A stretch of 33,318 bases of DNA from a virus: the IMG/VR virus record IMGVR_UViG_3300044971_002795, positions 1-33,318 of that record. The stretch is one strand, 5' to 3'. Below are positions 31,206 through 33,318 of this stretch, in pieces (positions within the stretch are counted from its first letter, which is position 1; each line of letters starts with the position of its first letter). Both the position numbers and the translations under genes were made by a program. The notes below the pieces were generated by a model that did no database searches, was not told the DNA's origin, and was given only the letters and a program-made list of their open reading frames with translations.

Positions 31206-31234
31206 AGTATAAGACATAATTAATATTATGTCAA
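31206..31234 (-). promoter_or_regulatory. sigma70-like promoter before tRNA-Gly
   Basis: Minus strand: TTGACA (31234-31229), 17 nt, TATACT (31211-31206). The first T of the -35 is the discriminator base of tRNA-Thr. A hairpin TGGGAGA/TCTCCCA (31160-31177) lies before tRNA-Gly. Confidence 0.75.
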
Positions 31235-31306
31235 GCCCCCGACAAGACTTGAACTTGCGACAACCGCTTTACAAAAGCGGTGCTCTACCAGCTGAGCTAC
31301 AAGGGC
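31234..31306 (-). tRNA. tRNA-Thr(TGT)
   Basis: 73 nt; acceptor GCCCTTG pairs with CGGGGGC (two G-U), anticodon loop TTTGTAA, T-loop TTCAAGT. Confidence 0.93.
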
Positions 31307-31504
31307 GAAAGGTAGTGAGTGTCCACCACCCGCAGGAGACACTTCCTGCGATTTTTACTGCATTAGAAGGCAGTGATAAGAGAAAACACCAAACCTTATT
31401 CTTCCTGTCTTCAGGAACGCACCAAATGGGTTGGGAGACTCTAGAGATTTTACCTCCGAAGTTTGTCCAGCATTTTCAATTTGAAAGAACTTATGCCCTT
31501 CCAA
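31307..31504 (-). other. 198-nt hairpin-rich gap in the tRNA array
   Basis: No gene or tRNA fits. Hairpins: CGCAGGA/TCCTGCG (31331-31350) followed by T5 on the plus strand, ACTGC/GCAGT just after it, and TTCCTG/CAGGAA further on. It could be a decayed tRNA region or a small structured RNA. The T-run lies on the strand opposite to all genes. Confidence 0.4.
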
Positions 31505-31576
31505 CTCCACAACCTGGATTCGAACCAGGGACCAAATGATTAACAGTCATCTGCGCTACCGCTGCGCCATTGTGGA
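31505..31576 (-). tRNA. tRNA-Asn(GTT)
   Basis: 72 nt; acceptor TCCACAA/TTGTGGA, anticodon loop CTGTTAA, discriminator G. Confidence 0.95.
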
Positions 31577-31584
31577 ATAAGTTG

Positions 31585-31702
31585 TCCCAGTATAAGGATT
31601 CGAACCTTAAGTTTTTTAGTCACCTACCTCAGGAGATTAACTCCCTTCTGGAATGCGGGGGCACCACCCGACCACATGACCGTTACCTACGGCGTCACTG
31701 GG
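31585..31702 (-). tRNA. Aberrant long tRNA-like element, anticodon unclear
   Basis: The ends are tRNA-like: acceptor CCCAGTG/TACTGGG, D-arm GCCG-TAGGTAA-CGGT, T-arm TAAGG-TTCGAAT-CCTTA, discriminator A. Between D and T arms are 69 nt instead of the usual 23-40: an ATGTG/CGCAT stem with a 15-nt loop and a long variable part holding GGAG/CTCC. It may be an expanded, interrupted or decaying tRNA; no standard anticodon can be set. Confidence 0.5.
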
Positions 31703-31773
31703 AAGATATAGATGGAGTAAGCGTGATATACCTCATAAGGATATAACAGAGGCTTACCCTCTATCAGTATTAT

Positions 31774-31802
31774 ATAGTAACAAACTCCGAAGAATTTGTC
31801 AA
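31774..31802 (-). promoter_or_regulatory. sigma70-like promoter within the tRNA array
   Basis: Minus strand: TTGACA (31802-31797), 17 nt, TACTAT (31779-31774), starting 2 nt past tRNA-Arg. Confidence 0.65.
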
Positions 31803-31803
31803 G

Positions 31804-31875
31804 CACCCTGAGGAGGATTTGAACCACCGTCTTCTTCGTTCGTAGTGAAGCACTCTTCCACTGAGTTACCAGGGC
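31804..31875 (-). tRNA. tRNA-Arg(ACG)
   Basis: 72 nt; acceptor GCCCTGG/TCAGGGT with terminal G-U pairs, anticodon loop CTACGAA; mismatches at the loop-closing A-C pair and mid T-stem. A34 would need conversion to inosine. Confidence 0.85.
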
Positions 31876-31881
31876 ATTTGG

Positions 31882-31953
31882 CGAAGGGTGAGGGATTTGA
31901 ACCCCCATCGCAAGGTTTTGGAGACCTGCATCTTACCATTAGACTAACCCGAC
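31882..31953 (-). tRNA. tRNA-Trp(CCA)
   Basis: 72 nt; anticodon loop CTCCAAA, T-loop TTCAAAT, D-arm GTCT/AGAT. The acceptor (GTCGGGT with ACCCTTC) has two mismatches, so it may be degenerate. Confidence 0.85.
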
Positions 31954-31956
31954 TGG

Positions 31957-32028
31957 TTCTGAGGGTAGGATTCGAACCCACGAATGGCGGGACCAAAACC
32001 CGCTGCCTTACCACTTGGCGACCTCAGA
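31957..32028 (-). tRNA. tRNA-Gln(TTG)
   Basis: 72 nt; acceptor TCTGAGG/CCTCAGA, anticodon loop TTTTGGT, T-loop TTCGAAT. Confidence 0.94.
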
Positions 32029-32032
32029 ATGG

Positions 32033-32103
32033 GGTGACGTATGGGAATTGAACCCATGTAGGCGGTTCCACAAACCGCTGCCTTACCACTAGGCTAACGT
32101 CAC
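32033..32103 (-). tRNA. tRNA-His(GTG)
   Basis: 71 nt; acceptor GTGACGT/ACGTCAC, anticodon loop TTGTGGA, discriminator C. The extra 5' G of tRNA-His is not encoded (the base there is T). Confidence 0.92.
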
Positions 32104-32104
32104 A

Positions 32105-32178
32105 AGGCAGTAGATAGATTTGAACTATCGTCCATAGGCATATGAGACCCGTGCTCTACCAGACTGAGCTATACTGCC
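32105..32178 (-). tRNA. tRNA-Met(CAT) or tRNA-Ile2(CAT)
   Basis: 74 nt; acceptor GGCAGTA/TACTGCC, anticodon loop CTCATAT, weak anticodon stem. CAT could be elongator Met or lysidine-modified Ile; not decidable by eye. Confidence 0.88.
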
Positions 32179-32182
32179 AAGG

Positions 32183-32272
32183 CGGAAGTGATAGGATTTG
32201 AACCTATGGATGTCCATATAGGACATCGGGAGATTAGCAATCTCCTGCATTAAACCACTCTGCCACACTTCC
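32183..32272 (-). tRNA. tRNA-Ser(GCT)
   Basis: 90 nt with long variable arm (GATGTCC/GGACATC); acceptor GGAAGTG/CACTTCC, anticodon loop TTGCTAA, discriminator G. Confidence 0.95.
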
Positions 32273-32290
32273 TAGTTTCCCTTACGGGAA

Positions 32291-32364
32291 TTGGAATGGT
32301 CGGACTTGAACCGACGACCTCACGATTATCAGTCGTGCTCTCTAACCAACTGAGATACATTCCA
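32291..32364 (-). tRNA. tRNA-Ile(GAT)
   Basis: 74 nt; acceptor TGGAATG/CATTCCA, anticodon loop CTGATAA, T-loop TTCAAGT. The next 140 nt (32365-32504) hold no gene, only small hairpins. Confidence 0.94.
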
Positions 32365-32504
32365 ATAATGAATTGTTGTCTCTTCCCTTTACCTTACCTC
32401 AATTCTCATCCCGAAGAGAGCGGGCAGAGGTAATTCCGATTTTTCACAACCATAGTCACTAGCTAGGTGACGGAAGTGTTTTTCATATCGGGCAACAACC
32501 CAAG

Positions 32505-32577
32505 CCGAAGAGGGTGGAATTGAACCACCGACACCAGGATCTTCAATCCCGTGCTCTACCATCTGAGCTACTCCCCG
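32505..32577 (-). tRNA. tRNA-Phe(GAA)
   Basis: 73 nt; acceptor CGGGGAG/CTCTTCG with two G-U, anticodon loop TTGAAGA, T-loop TTCAATT. Confidence 0.93.
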
Positions 32578-32583
32578 TTTGGT

Positions 32584-32660
32584 TTGGAAATTCAGGAATT
32601 GAACCTGTCGGACAGTAGAGGCGATCAACTCTCCACTCTCCTGTGCTCCACACATTTCCA
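32584..32660 (-). tRNA. Second aberrant tRNA-like element
   Basis: 77 nt with a perfect acceptor TGGAAAT/ATTTCCA, T-loop TTCAATT and discriminator A, but no normal D-arm. The best anticodon stem (AGTGGAG/CTCTACT) leaves a 10-nt loop. A different pairing (AGTTG/CTACT) would read CGC (Ala) with one mismatch. Identity left open. Confidence 0.5.
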
Positions 32661-32662
32661 AG

Positions 32663-32736
32663 TCGGAATGACAGGATTCGAACCTGCGACAACTGGTTCC
32701 CAAAACCAGAGCTCTACCAAACTGAGCTACATTCCG
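32663..32736 (-). tRNA. tRNA-Pro(TGG), second copy
   Basis: 74 nt; acceptor CGGAATG/CATTCCG, anticodon loop TTTGGGA, D-arm identical to the copy at 25545-25618 but with a different anticodon stem. Confidence 0.95.
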
Positions 32737-32739
32737 TGG

Positions 32740-32811
32740 TATTCCTAACGGGATTCGAACCCGTGCTGCCACCTTGAAAGGGTGGTGACCTAACCGCTAG
32801 TCGATAGGAAC
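32740..32811 (-). tRNA. tRNA-Glu(TTC)
   Basis: 72 nt; acceptor GTTCCTA/TAGGAAT, anticodon loop CTTTCAA, T-loop TTCGAAT. Confidence 0.95.
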
Positions 32812-32861
32812 TTGATATGCTACAACCGCCAAGGAGGGATTCTCCATAGGCAGCGTAGCAA

Positions 32862-32935
32862 CGACCCATACGGGATTTGAACCCGTGTTCTCCACCGTGA
32901 CAGGGTGGCGTGATAGACCGCTACACTAATGGGTC
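32862..32935 (-). tRNA. tRNA-Asp(GTC)
   Basis: 74 nt; acceptor GACCCAT/ATGGGTC, anticodon loop CTGTCAC, discriminator G. Confidence 0.95.
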
Positions 32936-32939
32936 AAGG

Positions 32940-33021
32940 TGGGAGGAGCAGGATTCGAACCTGCGAAGGCAGAGCCGTCTGATTTACAGTCAGATTCCTT
33001 TAACCACTCGGAAATCCTCCC
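32940..33021 (-). tRNA. tRNA-Tyr(GTA)
   Basis: 82 nt with long variable arm; acceptor GGGAGGA/TCCTCCC, anticodon loop CTGTAAA. Confidence 0.95.
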
Positions 33022-33060
33022 AGAACAGTTTATGTTTAATGACCGAACTGTGGCGGTCTA

Positions 33061-33132
33061 TGGGTCTGGTGGGACTCGAACCCACAACTTCCAGGTTAAA
33101 AGCCCGTTACTCTACCATTGAGTTACAGACCC
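33061..33132 (-). tRNA. tRNA-Lys(TTT)
   Basis: 72 nt; acceptor GGGTCTG/CAGACCC, anticodon loop CTTTTAA, T-loop TTCGAGT. First tRNA of the array in the direction of transcription; no clear promoter was found in 33133-33250. Confidence 0.94.
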
Positions 33133-33250
33133 ATTAAAGGTTTAAATTTTCAAGGTGCGGTGTGGTCTCTCTCAACCACTTGATTAGAATACCACCATTT
33201 GATCTCTTGGGGAGTGGATGGTGGACACTTAGGAAACTGTCACAGACAAC

Positions 33251-33287
33251 AAAAAAGGGGAGGAAACTTTTGGTTTCTCTCCCCTTT
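33251..33287 (-). terminator. Strong terminator right of the tRNA array
   Basis: Stem of about 14 bp (AAAGGGGAGGAAAC with GTTTCTCTCCCCTTT, one bulge), followed on the minus strand by TTTTTTG. It ends transcription entering from beyond the right edge and sets the boundary of the tRNA unit. Confidence 0.85.
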
Positions 33288-33318
33288 ATTTGCTTTTATG
33301 GATTACATCTTACATATG

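Noticed and set aside
32389-32772. 127-codon minus frame and the plus frames in 31228-33137 with GFEPxT-like motifs
   Set aside because: These are the well-known artefact of translating tRNA T-arms; they span several canonical tRNAs.
33133-33250. Further tRNA or promoter right of tRNA-Lys
   Set aside because: A GTGGT/ACCAC hairpin is visible but no T-arm, anticodon arm or TTGACA/-10 pair could be fitted.

Overview
The window is part of the genome of a T4-like marine cyanophage (cyanomyovirus type), probably infecting marine Synechococcus or Prochlorococcus. Evidence: intact phage-style psbA and psbD, two short hli genes, a plant-type ferredoxin gene, a short-form gnd, a collagen-like structural protein, many tiny overlapping genes, a dense tRNA array, AT-rich DNA with better-GC islands at the photosystem and porin genes, and (T/G/C)ATAAATA late-promoter motifs. 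Every gene I can support lies on the minus strand, so transcription runs from high to low coordinates; the plus-strand open frames are shadows.

Layout from low to high coordinates. (1) 1-3240: 5' part of a collagen-repeat structural protein, an HNH endonuclease, a two-domain glycosyltransferase and several tiny genes. (2) 3309-7935: a light and redox block with psbD, a small membrane protein, a thioredoxin-like protein, psbA with a structured leader, peroxiredoxin, hli, ferredoxin and hli, each part with its own promoter and/or terminator. (3) 7972-24552: one 16.6-kb glycan operon of about 20 genes, mostly joined by ATGA, TAATG or 11-nt overlaps. It encodes Gmd, Fcl and a ColD-like dehydratase (GDP-fucose and probably GDP-colitose), a heptose-phosphate route (isomerase, GHMP kinase, HAD phosphatase, nucleotidyltransferase), two further SDR epimerases, two GT11 and one GT6 (ABO-like) glycosyltransferases, GT25 and other transferases, two sugar or small-molecule methyltransferases and a flavin-dependent halogenase. 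One gene is frameshifted (23462-23466), and one pair overlaps in a way that suggests a frameshift (10760-10901). (4) 24587-29465: small conserved phage genes, gnd, Dps and three isolated tRNAs. (5) 29475-31067: a cyanobacterial Som-type SLH porin with its own promoter and a two-hairpin leader. (6) 31085-33132: a minus-strand array of 16 canonical tRNAs plus two aberrant tRNA-like elements, bounded on the right by a strong terminator.

How it fits together: the psbA/psbD/hli/petF/gnd set is the familiar cyanophage kit for keeping light reactions and NADPH supply running during infection. Peroxiredoxin, the thioredoxin-like protein and Dps would limit oxidative damage. The porin would alter host outer-membrane permeability. 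The glycan operon appears able to build and polymerise an unusual deoxy-sugar and heptose glycan, either remodelling host surface polysaccharide or decorating virions. Eight sigma70-like promoters with the same 17-nt spacer precede the light, redox, porin and some tRNA units; late-type motifs precede the structural gene, psbD, psbA, Dps and the glycan operon. All functions are read from sequence motifs; no database search was run.
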